DNA of 64,000 nucleotides from Balaenoptera acutorostrata (GCF_949987535.1 NC_080067.1:79261985-79325984); one strand, 5' to 3'. Shown: positions 1-12,781, numbered from the stretch's first letter. Notes: generated by a model from the sequence alone, not told the origin. Translations and numbers: made by a program.

Positions 1-470
1 AGTCACTCCCCATTCCCCCCTCCTCCTAGTCCCTGGCAATCACTGATCTACTCTCTGTTTCTATGGATTTGCCTCTTCTGGACATTTTATATGAATGGAC
101 TCATACAATATTTTGCGTCTTTTGACTGGCTTCTTTTCACTTAGCATAATGTTTTCAAGGTTCATCCATGTTGTAGCATTAATCAGTACTTCATTTCTTT
201 TTTTGGCTGAATAGAATTCTACTGTGCAGATATACCACATTTTGCTTGGCTACTTGTCAACTGATGGACATTCGGGCTGTGTCCACTTTCTGGCTTTATT
301 AATAATGTTACAATAAACATTCATTTACGTGTTTTTATTTGAATAGATATTTCTAATTCTCTTGTGTATCTACCTAGGAGTGGGATTGCTGGGTCATATG
401 GTAACTCTGTTTAGCTTTTTGAGTATATAATATTTTTGAAATGACAACATTTTAGAAATGGAGGAGAGGT
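1..470 (-). mobile_element. L1 3'-end fragment (antisense) in TFRC intron
   Basis: The sequence shows the typical reverse-complement L1 3' end: CCTGGCAATCACTGATCTAC, then a CACTTAGCATAATG stretch and GGGATTGCTGGGTCATATGG. It is diverged, so old, and is cut by the window start. Confidence 0.8.
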
Positions 471-991
471 TAGGTTAGTGGTTGCCAGGCGTTGAGGGTG
501 GAAAGGAAGTGGGTGTGGATATCAAATGGCAATGGGAAGGATCTTTGTGGTATTAAAACTAATTGTTCAATATTTTGATTGTTTAGAACTTAATACACAC
601 AAACACAGAAATGAGTACAAGTAAAACTGGGGAAATCTGAATAATATTGGTGGATTGTATTGTATCAATGTTAATATTCAGGCTGTTACATTATAGTTTT
701 GCAAAGTTTGACTAATGGGAGAAACTGGGCAAAGTTTACAATGGATCTCTATTACTTCTTAAAACTGCAAATGAATCTACAATTATCTCGTTAAAAATTT
801 CAGTTAAATTTTTAAAAAAAGTTAAATTTTAAGGCAAGTATTTTTTTCTAAACATATAAGCTATTTGAAACATTGGGAGTACTGGTGTAGTCTGCTGTAA
901 ACCTTTGTCTTTCAGTATAAGTTCAGTATGTATTCTTCTAATTTTGGTTGATTAGATCTTCATTTTCTGAGCTTTACCTGTTTTTCTTTAG

Positions 992-1090
992 GTTGCAAAT
1001 GCTGAAAGTTTAAATGCAATTGGTGTCTTGATATACATGGACCAGACTAAATTTCCCATTGTTAACGCAGATCTTCCAGTTTTTGGACAT
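992..1090 (+). CDS. TFRC: TFRC exon 8 (apical domain)
   Basis: The exon follows a TTTTTCTTTAG acceptor and ends at a GTGAGT donor. It is 99 nt, phase 0 to 0, and translates from [18 protein letters not shown] to VFGH. These are residues 268-300 of the receptor by human numbering. It is the first exon in the window, so the upstream part of the gene is missing only because of the window edge. Confidence 0.96.
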
Positions 1091-1471
1091 GTGAGTTTTT
1101 ATTTCTTGAGTAAATGAGTTACTGGGTTCTCCAAATTGTTGCTGGATTCCATCTACATTAACAGAAAGAGAACTGTGCCATCCTTAAATACTCTTTTTCC
1201 CTTGGAGAGTTTTAGCAGTAAGTGAGAAGATGAATTACGTGACTTTGAGGCCTAATTATTACTTATTGGTAAAAGTACTTTATCAATAGTATCTTGAATT
1301 GAGAATTTGACATATGCCATATAAAAATAAGAGTCACATATTATAGAACCACTCAGACTTTCAAACTTTAAGGTGCTAAACTAAACTCAGGTTATAGCCC
1401 CATACTGAATTTGAATCTTACAGGGATTTCTTGAATAAATGCCTGAGCTAATTGTTCTTTTGTTTTACTAG

Positions 1472-1611
1472 GCTCATCTGGGAACAGGTGACCCTTACAC
1501 ACCTGGATTCCCTTCCTTCAATCACACTCAGTTTCCACCATCTCAGTCATCAGGATTGCCTAACATACCTGTCCAAACAATTTCCAGAGCTGGTGCAGAA
1601 AAGCTATTTCA
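1472..1611 (+). CDS. TFRC: TFRC exon 9
   Basis: Exon of 140 nt after a TTTTACTAG acceptor, with a GTAAGT donor. It reads [16 protein letters not shown] and continues to KLF, leaving two bases of the next codon. The sequon N-H-T at residues 317-319, a known N-glycosylation site of human TfR1, is kept. The codon split with the next exon reads CAA (Gln), where human TfR1 has Gly. Confidence 0.97.
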
Positions 1612-2444
1612 GTAAGTTCTTATTTGAAAACTGTAATGCAGGGTCAGGTTTTATGATTAGGGAGAAATAATAATTTGTTGATTTGATAAAATCTTAAAAC
1701 AATTGGCTATAATTTTCCACATTTTGGACATTTTGGGGATGGTTAGCTGTTAACTTGGTGTAGATAAAAATGAAATTTTTCCTCCATAAAGTGATCTTAA
1801 TAACAGACATTGGATTTATAAACTCAAGGAGTCCTTGTTCAATCCACCCAGTGAATTTCTTGTGTAATATTCCCGGCATAGCTTCTGCTTAAGTACTTCC
1901 TGTGGTAAAGCATTTTGTTACCTATGGCAACCCGTTCAATTACTGGTGATCTATAAGAATTTGTATTGAGCTGAAATCTTATTCCCTGGAACACTCATTA
2001 GTTCTGGATTTTCTTTTTAAGCAACAGAATGATTCAAGTTTCCTTGCTTATAGATTGAATATCCTCAGTTCTCATGACAGTTTCCAGATGCTTTATAGTC
2101 ATGATTAGTTCTTCTGGATATCTCCCTAGTGTATTAGTATCCCTCTTTAGAAATAGAACTCAGTCTGGTTAGAGTACATGTCATTAATTTTTATCTTGAT
2201 CTGGATATATTTCCCACCTGGTATTGGCATGGGATGTCAGTCTAGTTTCAAAACTCATGTGAGCATTTATTTGCTATGTGACATAGAACAAGTCACTCTT
2301 AACCCCATTGATCATGTTTCTTTGACTTAATTGGATAGCTATAAAGTATATTCTACTTAGCAGGTTTATTGGTATCAAACGAAGAGCCATGTACATGTAA
2401 GGACTTTCAAATATCCTATATGGCTATTAATAATGCTGTTTAAG

Positions 2445-2794
2445 GGGCTTCCCTGGTGGCGCAGTGGTTGAGAATCTGCCTGCTAATGCAGGGGACACGG
2501 GTTCGAGCCCTGGTCTGGGAAGATCCCACATGCCACGGAGCAGCTGGGCCCGTGAGCCACAATTGCTGAGCCTGCGCGTCTGGAGCCTGTGCCCCGTGAC
2601 GGGAGGGGCCGCGATAGAGAAAGGCCCGCGCACCGCGATGAAGAGCGGTCCCCGCACCGCGATGAAGAGTGGCCCCCGCTTGCCGCAACTGGAGAAAGCC
2701 CTCGCACGAACCGAAGACCCAACACAGCCAAAAAAAAAAATAAAAAAATAAATAAATAAATAAATAAATAAGAAAATCCTTTAAAAAAAAAAAA
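2445..2794 (+). mobile_element. CHR-type tRNA-derived SINE, copy 1
   Basis: It starts GGGCTTCCCTGGTGGCGCAG, has an internal B-box-like GGTTCGAGCCC, and ends in an (AAAT)n and A-rich tail. The target-site duplication AATAATGCTGTTTAAG flanks it at 2,429-2,444 and 2,795-2,810 and is perfect, so the insertion is young. It carries an internal repeat of CACCGCGATGAAGAG that is shared with the copies at 42.8 and 45.0 kb. Confidence 0.95.
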
Positions 2795-3458
2795 AATAAT
2801 GCTGTTTAAGAGGTTTTTGTAATGGATGATTCTTTTTGACTAAAACCAAACTTAGAATCAGCTAATTCTTCCTACCATCTACAAGTCTTTCCTAACCTAT
2901 GAAGCCAGCCCCTTATCTTCTTGTGTAGTGTGGAGTAATGATGTTTTGACGTATTTATGTAAGTAAGCCCTTTTAGAGTAGTCAGTGTTTGGATAACACA
3001 TGAGGAATCAGATAGGGGAAGATAGCTAACCTAACTACCAGCAGCATGAGAGTATTCTTTCTTAACTGAAATAAGAATGTATACTACCCTTGTTAGGAAA
3101 CATGAGAATATATTAATGGACTTTTATGTATAAGAACTTCCTTCTGAGTCCATCTTGGAATCTATTTCATATGTAAATTGTAGCTATGTCTCTGGCAGAA
3201 AGGCACACATCAGATGGGATAGGTAATACATTTTTTAGAAAACATTGGTTAAATTAGGAAGTAACTCATGATTTTCAAATGACCGCCTACAGATCAGAGT
3301 AAAACACAAATGTTTGGCCACTAGTGAATAATTCTGTATGTTCTATTTATATGTCCTCTTAACCTAGAACTTTACTGGACAGTAGGAAGGACTGATTCTG
3401 TAAACCGGCGGGAGGTTAACAATAACTCAGAACTCTGATCTCTGTTTTCTACTTCTAG

Positions 3459-3616
3459 AAATATGGAAGGAGACTGTCCTTCTATTTGGGGAATAGACTC
3501 TTCATGTAAGCTGGTATCCTCACAGAATAAGAATGTGAAGCTCACTGTGAACAATGTGCTGAAAGAGATAAGAATTTTTAACATCTTTGGAGTTATTAAG
3601 GGCTTTGAAGAACCAG
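3459..3616 (+). CDS. TFRC: TFRC exon 10 (apical domain)
   Basis: Exon of 158 nt between a CTACTTCTAG acceptor and a GTAAAG donor. It reads NMEGDCPS, then [18 protein letters not shown] and GVIKGFEEP. This covers residues about 348-400 of the apical domain. It is the most divergent coding exon in the window relative to the human protein: several substitutions fall between GDCPS and KNVKLT, in a loop region known to evolve fast in mammals. Confidence 0.96.
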
Positions 3617-4336
3617 GTAAAGATCCTTGGGGGTTTTTCGTTTGTTTTGTTTTCCTTACTCTTAAGGATGTGGCCAGAGGGAGGGAGTGCAGGAAGGCTG
3701 ACTTGGCTTGGTTTCTTGAAATGCTAAATCTTATCTGTCCTAAAGCGAACTGTTCAGGTGTCAGTTTTAGTGGGAGGTAATAAGGCCCTAGGAAATTAAC
3801 TTGTCAAAAACTGACCATTATGACTAGAAAATCTCTTGTAAGTTATTAAATTGACCAGAGGTTAAGCAAATTTCTTCTTCAGGGGGCAAATAATAAACAT
3901 GTTGCAGGCCATACAGTCTCCACTGCAACTCTTCAACTCTGCCACTGTAGCATAAAAATAGCCATGGACAATATGGGCATGCAGGCTGTAGTCTGCCAAT
4001 GTATCTGAATGCCATCAAATAATAATATTTGGTAAGGAAAGCCCTTGGACTTCAGTGCTTATTAGACAACTAGCACAAATAAGTAGTCAGTGAGTAACCT
4101 TATTGGTAATGTAGAAAAAAGAGTAGCAGTATGAATAAGGGAAAAGAGATCAGTATTGTCATGTGAATTTTTTAATCCCTGGAGTCCTAAGTCAGATCTG
4201 AAGGAAGGCTCTCTTACCCTTAATGCATAGACTACATTTTTACCCTTCTACTAACGTGCTTATTCTAGACTTCAATATTAGAAAACAGTTTAAAAGCTGA
4301 TTGTATAATTTATCTTTTTTTTTTTTTTTAATTAAG

Positions 4337-4456
4337 ATCGCTATGTTATAGTAGGGGCCCAGAGGGATGCCTGGGGTCCTGGAGCTGCAAAGTCCAGTGT
4401 AGGAACAAGTCTCCTATTGAAACTTGCCCAGATACTTTCCGATATGGTCTTAAAAG
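4337..4456 (+). CDS. TFRC: TFRC exon 11 (protease-like domain)
   Basis: Exon of 120 nt after a T-rich tract ending AATTAAG, with a GTAGAG donor. It encodes [20 protein letters not shown] followed by LLLKLAQ, residues about 401-440. This is the start of the peptidase M28-like fold, which in TfR1 lacks protease activity. Phase 1 in and 1 out. Confidence 0.97.
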
Positions 4457-5599
4457 GTAGAGTACAAATTTTGAGAACTTGAACATCTATGTACTGTATT
4501 TCTAAATGTTATAATATGCTTTGCTCACTTTTGCCTATATTCTTATGGTTCACTTGTGTTAGACCCTGAATTCTTAAGTACAAAGCAGGTTGTCTTTTGT
4601 TGTATCTGCCTTTGACTTTGAAACAGCTTTCTGTGCAGTGTCTTCATTGTACTGGGAATCATGAGTTTCTTTGAGATGCTGGAAAGCATTATATTGGGCC
4701 CTGAATTCTTTGACATATCCAGAATGATACGGCAAATCTAACATGGTCCCTAAGGAATCTATTTGAAAGCAAGCAGTGTCATACCTTTGCACTAATGTTC
4801 TATAGTTTTGTTATAAAATGATAATATATAACTTAAATATTTATAAATACAACATAGAATATGTATTTATATATTTGATTTATAAATATATAATATTATA
4901 TAGTATATAATTTGTTTATGTAAGAAAGGCTTCCTTTCAAGCCTTTCTCCCATAGTACTTGCCACTCCTTTATACCCACCCACATGCAAACCCCCATCAC
5001 ATTCATGAATCTTTGGGTCATAGGGTAAGTTGCAGTGCTTAACTTTAACACAAAAGTACATTAATGCAGAAAACTACATACCCAGGGGAGGGGGAGGGAT
5101 GGAGGGTAGTGGCACATAAAACCCCCAAAGGAGCTGTCATTAATGTAATTTCTCTGAAAACTCACTCTTTCCTAAACTTAAATTTGTGAGTTTTAATTTT
5201 ATTTCAAACAGTTGTTTTTAAAGTTATCTAGTGTTTTAAGTGACTTACCTCTAGGCAAATTGTTTTCAAAGAAGATACTTTGGCTATGATTTCAAATATC
5301 TCTTGGTCTGGAAGTTATAAGGGACTCAAAGAATGGAGTGTAAAAGAGTGAGGTCTAGTAAGCTGGTCCCTACTATGTACTTAAGATCTTATTTGCAAAT
5401 GATCTCCTATCCTGTTCTTTGCTATATTACTTTAAAATTTGATTTCTCTTTCTTTTTTTGGTTCTTTCACCTGGGGCCTCAAAAGGAAAAGAAATATTTC
5501 TGAATCTGCAGTCTTGAATTAGAAGTTTCTGATTTCATCTTAAGTCAGTTACCTACCTATAACCTTTACCAAGACAAAACTAACTTTGTTGTCTTTTAG

Positions 5600-5685
5600 G
5601 TCAGTTTAAACCCAGCAGGAGCATTGTCTTTGCCAGCTGGAGTGGTGGAGACTTTGGAGCTATTGGTGCCACTGAATGGCTAGAG
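5600..5685 (+). CDS. TFRC: TFRC exon 12
   Basis: Exon of 86 nt after GTCTTTTAG, with a GTATTA donor. It reads [20 protein letters not shown] and ends ATEWLE, residues about 441-468 of the protease-like domain. Phase is 1 in and 0 out. Confidence 0.97.
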
Positions 5686-5911
5686 GTATTATCTATATAT
5701 CATCCATACCCAGAATGGGCACTCGAACTTGTATTGGCTTAAGCTGTCCTCCAGAAACCATGCTCTTTTAAATTTGATTATATCATTTTTACCTTTGTAT
5801 GTTTAGTTTCAATAGAATCCAAACTTAAACAGAAATCCCTAATAATAGCTACTGTCTGTGATAATTAAGTTAATACATATTAGTACATTCTTATTTTTCC
5901 TTCTCTTCTAG

Positions 5912-5975
5912 GGATACCTTGCCTCCTTGCATTTAAAGGCTTTCACTTACATTAACCTGGATAAAGCTATTCTTG
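5912..5975 (+). CDS. TFRC: TFRC exon 13
   Basis: Exon of 64 nt after CTCTTCTAG, with a GTAAGT donor. It reads [20 protein letters not shown] and then L, residues about 469-490 of the protease-like domain. One base is left over for the next codon. Confidence 0.97.
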
Positions 5976-6162
5976 GTAAGTATCCTTTTATTAGCCATTT
6001 ATAAATTTATAAACTACTTACAGAATAGTAGAAGAAAGCTTTCTAAAGCAGCACTTGTTATTTTTTATGATTTACACTGGACATAACCAGATCAAAAGAC
6101 TGACTTAGCTTCCTTTTAAATAGTGGATTAAGTTATAGAATGGGTACAGACTGCCTTGTCTA

Positions 6163-6352
6163 GAGCAATGGTCTTAATGTGGTCCCAGATCAGCAGCATC
6201 AGGATCACCTGGGAACTGTTAGAAATGCAAAATTTCGGGCCCTACCCTAGACCTTTTGAATCAGAATCTGGAGCATAGTGTCTAGCAAACTGTTCTAACA
6301 AGTGCTTTAGGTGATTCAGTTGCACTAAAGTTTGAGAACCACTAGTTCTCTA
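6163..6352 (-). mobile_element. MER20-like DNA transposon relic
   Basis: It reads AGCAGCATCAGGATCACCTG near the left end and AAGTTTGAGAACCACTAG at the right end. This is the reverse complement of the MER20 (hAT-Charlie) pattern. It lies in a TFRC intron and is diverged. Confidence 0.7.
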
Positions 6353-6964
6353 CTTTGGACCAGAAGGAACTAAACCATACCAATAGAATGGTATTCTAGA
6401 GACTAATTCACAACTTGCTGGATTGTGGCATCATGGATAGAAATACAAGATAATCAAACTTCTGAAAGAGTTCTGTGTTATTTAAAGTACAGATGTAGCT
6501 AGTGGATGAACTGGCTGAATAAATTGGATGAACTGGAGAGTAATGAAATGTCTACTTTGGGAATAAAAAGGAAGGCGTTACAATTAAACTAAATTTTGTT
6601 AGATTAGTCATTACTGCCATTTTACCTTTGCAGCAGAATGTATTGAATATAGCAAGCTTACTGTAGCTAATAGATGCCTGCCCTAACATGGGTGAACCAG
6701 AAAGGTACCAGAAAAACAGGTCATTAACATTAAATATGCAAACTCAAGGAGTAAGAGCTTCAGTTGAGTGAAATTAGGGTTATCAGTCACGAAAGAGCTT
6801 GACTCAACCATTTTTTTATCTACTTCATTAAGACGACAGTTGTTGTATATGCCACTGATCTAGGTTATTGTCTTCCTGTTTGCCAAGTAGTTTTAGTTAT
6901 AGAAGTAGCAGTGTGCAAATTGCTTGACTAAAGAAGGAGCAATGTTAAAATAATCTCTTTGCAG

Positions 6965-7032
6965 GTACCAGCAAGTTCAAAGTTTCTTCCAGCCCACTGT
7001 TGTATTCGCTTATTGAGAAGACGATGCAAGAT
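6965..7032 (+). CDS. TFRC: TFRC exon 14
   Basis: Exon of 68 nt after CTCTTTGCAG, with a GTGAGT donor. It reads GTSKFKVSSSPLLYSLIEKT and then MQD, residues about 490-512. Phase is 1 in and 0 out. Confidence 0.97.
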
Positions 7033-7738
7033 GTGAGTGTATACCTACTTATGAAAGTGTAATGTAAATTAGACAAAAAATTAAGATGCCAAACATTGAT
7101 ATTTAAACTGTAGGTGCCCACAGAGGTTATCTATAGAGTCAGAATGTTAAGGTTTAAATGAACTTGAACCATACCTGAGACTTAAATAAGAAGGCCAGAT
7201 GAGATAGTCATTGAATAAAAACAGACATGTGAATGAGTGAGGAACAAAGTTTCCCTGATGGGATTAGAGACAATATATTGGAGTGACTGAAGTTGGAGAG
7301 AAATAGGGTCAGGGAACTTGACCTTGATCCCATGGGAAACTAGGGATTGCTATAGGGTCTCCAACAGGGCAGTAACGTGCTTGCAGGTTAGGCTGGCAGT
7401 AGTATAAAATGTGCTGGAAGGAAGAAACCAGAAAGAAGATAGGCAGATCATAAAGACTAGAGAGGGCTTTTAAAACTGTGGTGAAGTCACCTTTAAAATG
7501 TTAAGAAGGAAAACTTTTTTTTTCTCACCATAACTAGAGGAACTAACAGCACGAGCCTAGTAGAAGTAACTTCAGAAATTTGGGATTGTTTTAACTGTCT
7601 TAAATTTTTTTCAAGAAGATATAATAAAAAATTTAATATTTTTAATAGATGTTTATAGAGAAAAATGTTAGTGACTAGCCTGAATGAATAAGTCCAGAAA
7701 GGTTCATTGTAATGATAAAATAATTCCTTATTTTACAG

Positions 7739-7797
7739 GTGAAACATCCAGTTACTGGGCTCTCTCTATATCGGGACAGCAACTGGATCAACAAAGT
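7739..7797 (+). CDS. TFRC: TFRC exon 15
   Basis: Exon of 59 nt after TTATTTTACAG, with a GTAAGC donor. It reads VKHPVTGLSLYRDSNWINK, residues about 513-532, and leaves two bases (GT) of the next Val codon. Confidence 0.96.
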
Positions 7798-7991
7798 GTA
7801 AGCTGAGAAAAGTGAATGAATAGCTAATAGAAAAGCAGAGTCACTCAATAAGTAGCACCTACTGTGTTAGGTAGAGGTTTAAACACAACCTTGCAGTGAG
7901 TTAAAATTTACTTGGGGGTAGGGTAGGGTTGCATGTAGCAGTCTTTTTCTTTAGATAACTTTCTAAAAACACATTCCTGCTTTTCTTGCAG

Positions 7992-8073
7992 CGAGAAACT
8001 TTCTTTTGATAATGCTGCTTTCCCTTTCCTTGCATATTCTGGAATCCCAGCAGTCTCTTTCTGTTTTTGTGAG
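7992..8073 (+). CDS. TFRC: TFRC exon 16
   Basis: Exon of 82 nt after CTTTTCTTGCAG, with a GTAAGT donor. It reads [20 protein letters not shown] and then VSFCFCE, residues about 532-559, closing the protease-like domain. The Cys pair near the end of the exon is kept. Confidence 0.97.
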
Positions 8074-9639
8074 GTAAGTCTGAAGAACGCTACAGCATTA
8101 TATCTTAGATCTTCTTTCGTCAGTTTTGAGGCCAAGTTTCCTAGAGTGCTTATATGTTTTGAGAAGTTAGATACATGCAGTGATTGTAATCTCCCTTATT
8201 ATCAGTCTTAAGATAGAATTTTAATCTCGGCTTAGTTAGCATTTGAGTTTATTTGCTAAACTTCTTCAGTTATGTATGATGAGTTTTAATAACAAGGCCG
8301 TCTATTGAACAGTGCAGTATAGAATATTTCCTTCAAACAAAGTTCTATAGGATAATACTGTTCTTGATGCCTGTTGAAATATGGTTGTAGATGTTCATCC
8401 TGAGATGTTAGTCTCTTAAGCAGGGATTATAGATAAAAGCAGAAAAACCAAACAGAGGTAAGATTTTTAAGAGACAGAACTTTGAACTGACCAAGTTGGA
8501 AAACAAGATTGACTTGGTACAAGAGCCAATTAGAAGGCACTGAAAACCAGGCAGAGTAAAAAGAATGATGAAGGCTTCTGTGCTGAAGGGCTAGAGTTGG
8601 AAAACCAGCTCCGTAGCAGGCTCTTCTGAGGTGTGAAGAGATCCCAGAGTTAGCATAGCGGGTCAGCGTGGAAGCTGTTGACTTTGGCATCAAACTGATG
8701 ATCCAGTAGAGGCCAGGTCCTTAATAGACTTCTTACCACTCGGGGTTTTAGCCTGGAACTAGGACGGAAAGGTGTGAAGTGAGGGAGTGATGAAAGATCT
8801 GGATTTGGGGATTAACATAGCTGGAATTCCCCTTTCTGCTAGAGCAACAGTATGAATGGTATTGAAATATCTGGTCATTATGTCTATTTAGTACTTTAGG
8901 AAGAAGTGAGTGTCAGGTCCTAGGGTTGAGGAAACTTATGGATGATTTCTGTTGACCTTCAGAAGTCATGTTTTTTTTAAAAACTTCTTAATGATTCCTA
9001 GCAGTGCTGGTTCAGAGGTATAGGTAACACAGATATATACAGTCTGAAAGTAAAGAATTGAGGTCAAACCAAAGGACTGCCAATGAGATTGTCACTGAGG
9101 ACAGTGGTAGGGAATAGAGTTGAAGAAATAGCTACTAAAGTTGTCCAGTGAAAGTGGAGAGAAGTTCTTGTAAGCATCAAACGGTCTTGTTAGAAAGGTA
9201 ACATGTATGAATGGATGAATGCTGCATGAAGAAGAAGGTAAATTTTTATCTAAAAGTAACACTTTATATTGAAAGTACATTTCATGCGTGCTCTCCTCTT
9301 TCCTCATTAATATGGGCCAAACTTCCCAGAGAGAAGGGAACAAGGATATAACCTCAAGGAATTTGGCTAGAAATCTGTTTAGGGTCTGTGATGTGATTGA
9401 TAGAACAGGGATTCTATGGAACCTAGAAGAAACTAATCATTCCAGGAGTAGGTTAGGTTCAGAGGAACTAGCAAAAGCCGTATCTTCTTAAAGTAGTGGA
9501 TATGAGATAAAGTTGGAGTAGGAATATATTAGAAGCAAAGGAAGAATTACAGTTACTGTTACTTTGATGGGGAAACTAGAATGTGAGGTTCCTAGTCTTA
9601 TAACCCACCTGAGTACATTAACCTACCTTTGTTTTCCAG

Positions 9640-9861
9640 GACACAGATTACCCTTATTTGGGTACTCCCATGGATACCTATGAGGTACTGAATCAGAATG
9701 TTCCTCAGCTGAACAAAATGGCACGTGCAGCAGCAGAAGTAGCCGGTCTGCTTGTGATTAAACTTACCCATGATGTTGAATTGAACCTGAACTATGAGAT
9801 GTATAATGACAAAATACTTTGGTTTGTGAGAGAAATGAACCAGTTCAGAGCAGACATAAAG
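9640..9861 (+). CDS. TFRC: TFRC exon 17 (into helical domain)
   Basis: Exon of 222 nt after TTTTCCAG, with a GTGAGC donor, phase 0 to 0. It reads [20 protein letters not shown], then ARAAAEVAG and [10 protein letters not shown], ending FRADIK. These are residues 560-633 and include the first helices of the helical domain, which makes the dimer interface and contacts transferrin. Confidence 0.98.
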
Positions 9862-10840
9862 GTGAGCACTAACTAAAATCAGGTTCTTACTGCTGAAGTA
9901 TCAAGCAGTTTGAAGAATAATGTCTAGCTGTTCCTGGGCAGCATGATTGGTAGCCAAAGTATGTTTTACAGTGAACTGAAGTATAATTTCGCTTAGAATC
10001 CATAACTCATTTGAAAGGGAAGTTGGGAGGCCGAAGGTTGTAGATAGCCCACAGCAAGTCTTTCAGACTCTAAAATGGTGTTAAGCTTTCTCTCATTCAT
10101 GTATCCCAAGCAACCCATAAAGAAGTTGGGCCTAGAGAATATAAAGATCTCAACTATGACTCTGAACCTATGAGTTGGGCCACATGTGCCTTGCAGAGAT
10201 TACATGGATGGAGAGAGAACATAGCCAGTGGTTAAAGTGTTATTTAGTGTTGATCCTTTGTGTCTAATATTCAAACATTTGATAAAACAAAATTAATATT
10301 AATAAGTGGCTTTTATGGTACTAGAAGTCAATTTAACAGATCCCTTAAATGAAGTAAATCATTGATAACCGAATCTTAATTATTAGGATTGGCTTACTTG
10401 AAACTAATTGTAACTGATCAGAAACGGGGACTTACCAGATGGAAATAACTAGATTTTGAAGTTCACTGAACCAAAATGTTTGAAGTTTGCCACCAAAGGG
10501 AAATTGAACCAGAAAGAATATACTACACAGGATTATATACTTTTACTAAGTACATTATGTTACATTTCTTGATGAGGATGGTTTTCTTATGAGACTAAGA
10601 ATGGATAATTGTACTATCTGCTGAGCTTAAATATGAGCGTGTTTGAGTTTATAGAACTTGGAACCTCCTGTACAAGATGGTTAAGTCTAGCTTTTGCTGG
10701 CTTGAGGTTGTCTGTGAGTCTCACCCCCTTTTATCAGAATCATTTCAGTTAGTACACCTAAATTTAGAAAGGTATATAGAATAACATCCTTAGAAATATA
10801 ACATCTAATAAATAGTGCGTTTAATATCTTTCTGCTTCAG

Positions 10841-10981
10841 GAGATGGGTCTGAATCTACAGTGGCTGTATTCTGCTCGTGGAGACTTCTTCCGTGCTACG
10901 TCTAGACTAACAACCGATTATAAGAATGCTGAGAGGACAAACAGATTTGTCATGAGGGAGATCAATGACCGTATCATGAAA
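10841..10981 (+). CDS. TFRC: TFRC exon 18 (RGD, transferrin contact)
   Basis: Exon of 141 nt after CTGCTTCAG, with a GTACGT donor, phase 0 to 0. It reads [20 protein letters not shown] and continues to IMK, residues 634-680. The Arg-Gly-Asp at 646-648, known in the human receptor to be required for transferrin binding, is preserved. Confidence 0.98.
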
Positions 10982-11576
10982 GTACGTAAACCCTTAGAAA
11001 AGGAGGAATTCAAGTATGTGCATTTTTAATTGGTAAATCTTGTGTTTCTAAAAAGTAGAGTAATAATTCCAGGAGCCTAGAATCCTTTGCTGCTTTAGAA
11101 TTCAGCACAAATTTTAACTTTTACTTATTAGCAAGGTATAAAGCCAACATATCTAAACTGGAAATACAAAAGACATTTGACCTCGTATTAACTTTTTTAG
11201 GCTTTAAAAACATTTTAAAGAAGGGATCATTAATGGTATTTCTGTTTAATTTAGCCCTTAGCTGCTTTTAGCCTAGTCTGCTTGGAAGAAGCAGAAGACT
11301 GCATTACAGTGGAAACTTGTAAACCTTCCCTATATAGGCTCCGACCAAAAAAAAAAAAACAAAAACCCAATGCAGTTAGAGTTTACAAAGGAATTGACAA
11401 CTTGCTTTACAATTTTAACATTAGAAGATTAGTAGCCTGTTCTCAACATTCTTAAATTCAGGGAAATTTTAACATTTGAAGTGAGAGAATGACAGTTGTT
11501 TTACTCTATCAGGTCCTTTCCTCACAACAAAAGTCACAGCACTGTGTAAGCTCCCTTGTATGTTTTGTTTTCGTAG

Positions 11577-11819
11577 GTGGAATATCACTTCCTGTCACCC
11601 TACGTATCTCCAAGAGAGTCTCCTTTCCGACATATCTTCTGGGGCTCTGGCTCTCACACTCTGTCAGCTTTACTAGAGCACTTGAAGCTGCGGCAGAAAA
11701 ATAATGGTGCTTTTAATCAAACACTGTTGAAAAACCAGTTGGCTCTAGCAACTTGGACTATTCAGGGAGCTGCAAATGCCCTCTCTGGTGACATCTGGGA
11801 CATTGACAATGAATTTTAA
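11577..11819 (+). CDS. TFRC: TFRC exon 19, coding part and stop
   Basis: The last coding segment follows a TTTTCGTAG acceptor and ends in TAA. It reads [12 protein letters not shown] and ends [11 protein letters not shown], residues 681-760. The sequon N-Q-T at residue 727 keeps the glycosylation site of the human receptor. The same exon continues as the long 3'UTR. Confidence 0.98.
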   Translation: MEYHFLSPYVSPRESPFRHIFWGSGSHTLSALLEHLKLRQKNNGAFNQTLLKNQLALATWTIQGAANALSGDIWDIDNEF

Positions 11820-12732
11820 ATGTGATACCTATAACTTATATAAGAACATCAGGGTAGTGTGGTTCCTAGACTTGTGTTGGTTGTGCTAAATTTTCAGTAG
11901 GGCTACAAAACCTAATATTGTTAAAATTCTACCCAATCTTGGTACTGCTAGATGTCTTTAGGCAGCAGCTTTTAATACAGGGTAGGTACCTGCACTTCAA
12001 GTTAAAGTGACTAACCACTTAAAAAAATGTTCACGATAGAATATTTTCTCTGATTCTCTCTAGAGTTTTAAGTGCTTTGTAATGGTAACTGCCTCTTTCC
12101 TGTTACAGTTATGAAAAAGTCAGAACCAGTTACGTGAACTATTGCTCTAAATCCTAAGTACGTGAACTGGTATCTTCTGAATTGGAGGCGGAAGGTGATA
12201 CCTGATGAAGGTGGAAAGTGGCAGCTTAGCGTGATCCTCCGCCTTCACTGGATGCCAGATAGGAGATCCCAGGCTGTAAGGCTTTACTCTCCACGTGAGA
12301 TCTCTGCCTTCTTTAAGGATTTAGCTGGTTTCCACATCTGAAAGTGAAACAGTTCACTTTCAGAAGAGATGGGACTTGTTTTCTTGCCAATGAGGTCTGA
12401 AATAGAGGTCCTTCAGCTGCATAAAAGGAGGTTCAACTGTTTAATCACATGAGTAAGGCCTTAATGTGTTAACCTCAAGATTATGTATGAAAAGAGGAGA
12501 CCAGAAGCCAAAGACCTAGTCTATTTCCTCTTCCTCTGTCCCTTGTCCCATAAACCTTTGTTAGTTTTTTGTTTTCGTTTTTTCCAAGGTATTTTGAAAG
12601 AGAACCAAGTTTTAGGTGTTTAATTTCAAACTCAGTTCGTCAGACTTTAAAGAACACACTGCCAAATTTTGGCCAAAGTGTTAATTTTTTGGAAAAGCTT
12701 CCTGTCATTTTGGCACTGAGATATTTATTGTT

Positions 12733-12762
12733 TATTTATCAGTGACAGAGTTCACTATAAAT
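12733..12762 (+). promoter_or_regulatory. TFRC: Iron-responsive element A
   Basis: The stem ATTTAT/ATAAAT is followed by an unpaired C, a five-pair upper stem AGTGA/TCACT, and a six-base loop. The loop reads CAGAGT rather than the canonical CAGTGN. Geometry and position fit the first of the five TFRC elements. Confidence 0.8.
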
Positions 12763-12781
12763 GGTGTTTTTTTTATAGAAG

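Noticed and set aside
2453..2520. tRNA-like sequence with A and B boxes
   Set aside because: It is the head of a SINE with tail and target duplications, not a folding tRNA gene.
2464..2751. Open frames across CHR SINEs, here and in the copies at 18, 43, 45, 47, 49 and 50 kb
   Set aside because: The same peptide text (ENLPANAGDTGSSPGLGRSH) recurs in each because the SINE itself recurs. These are non-coding Pol III elements.
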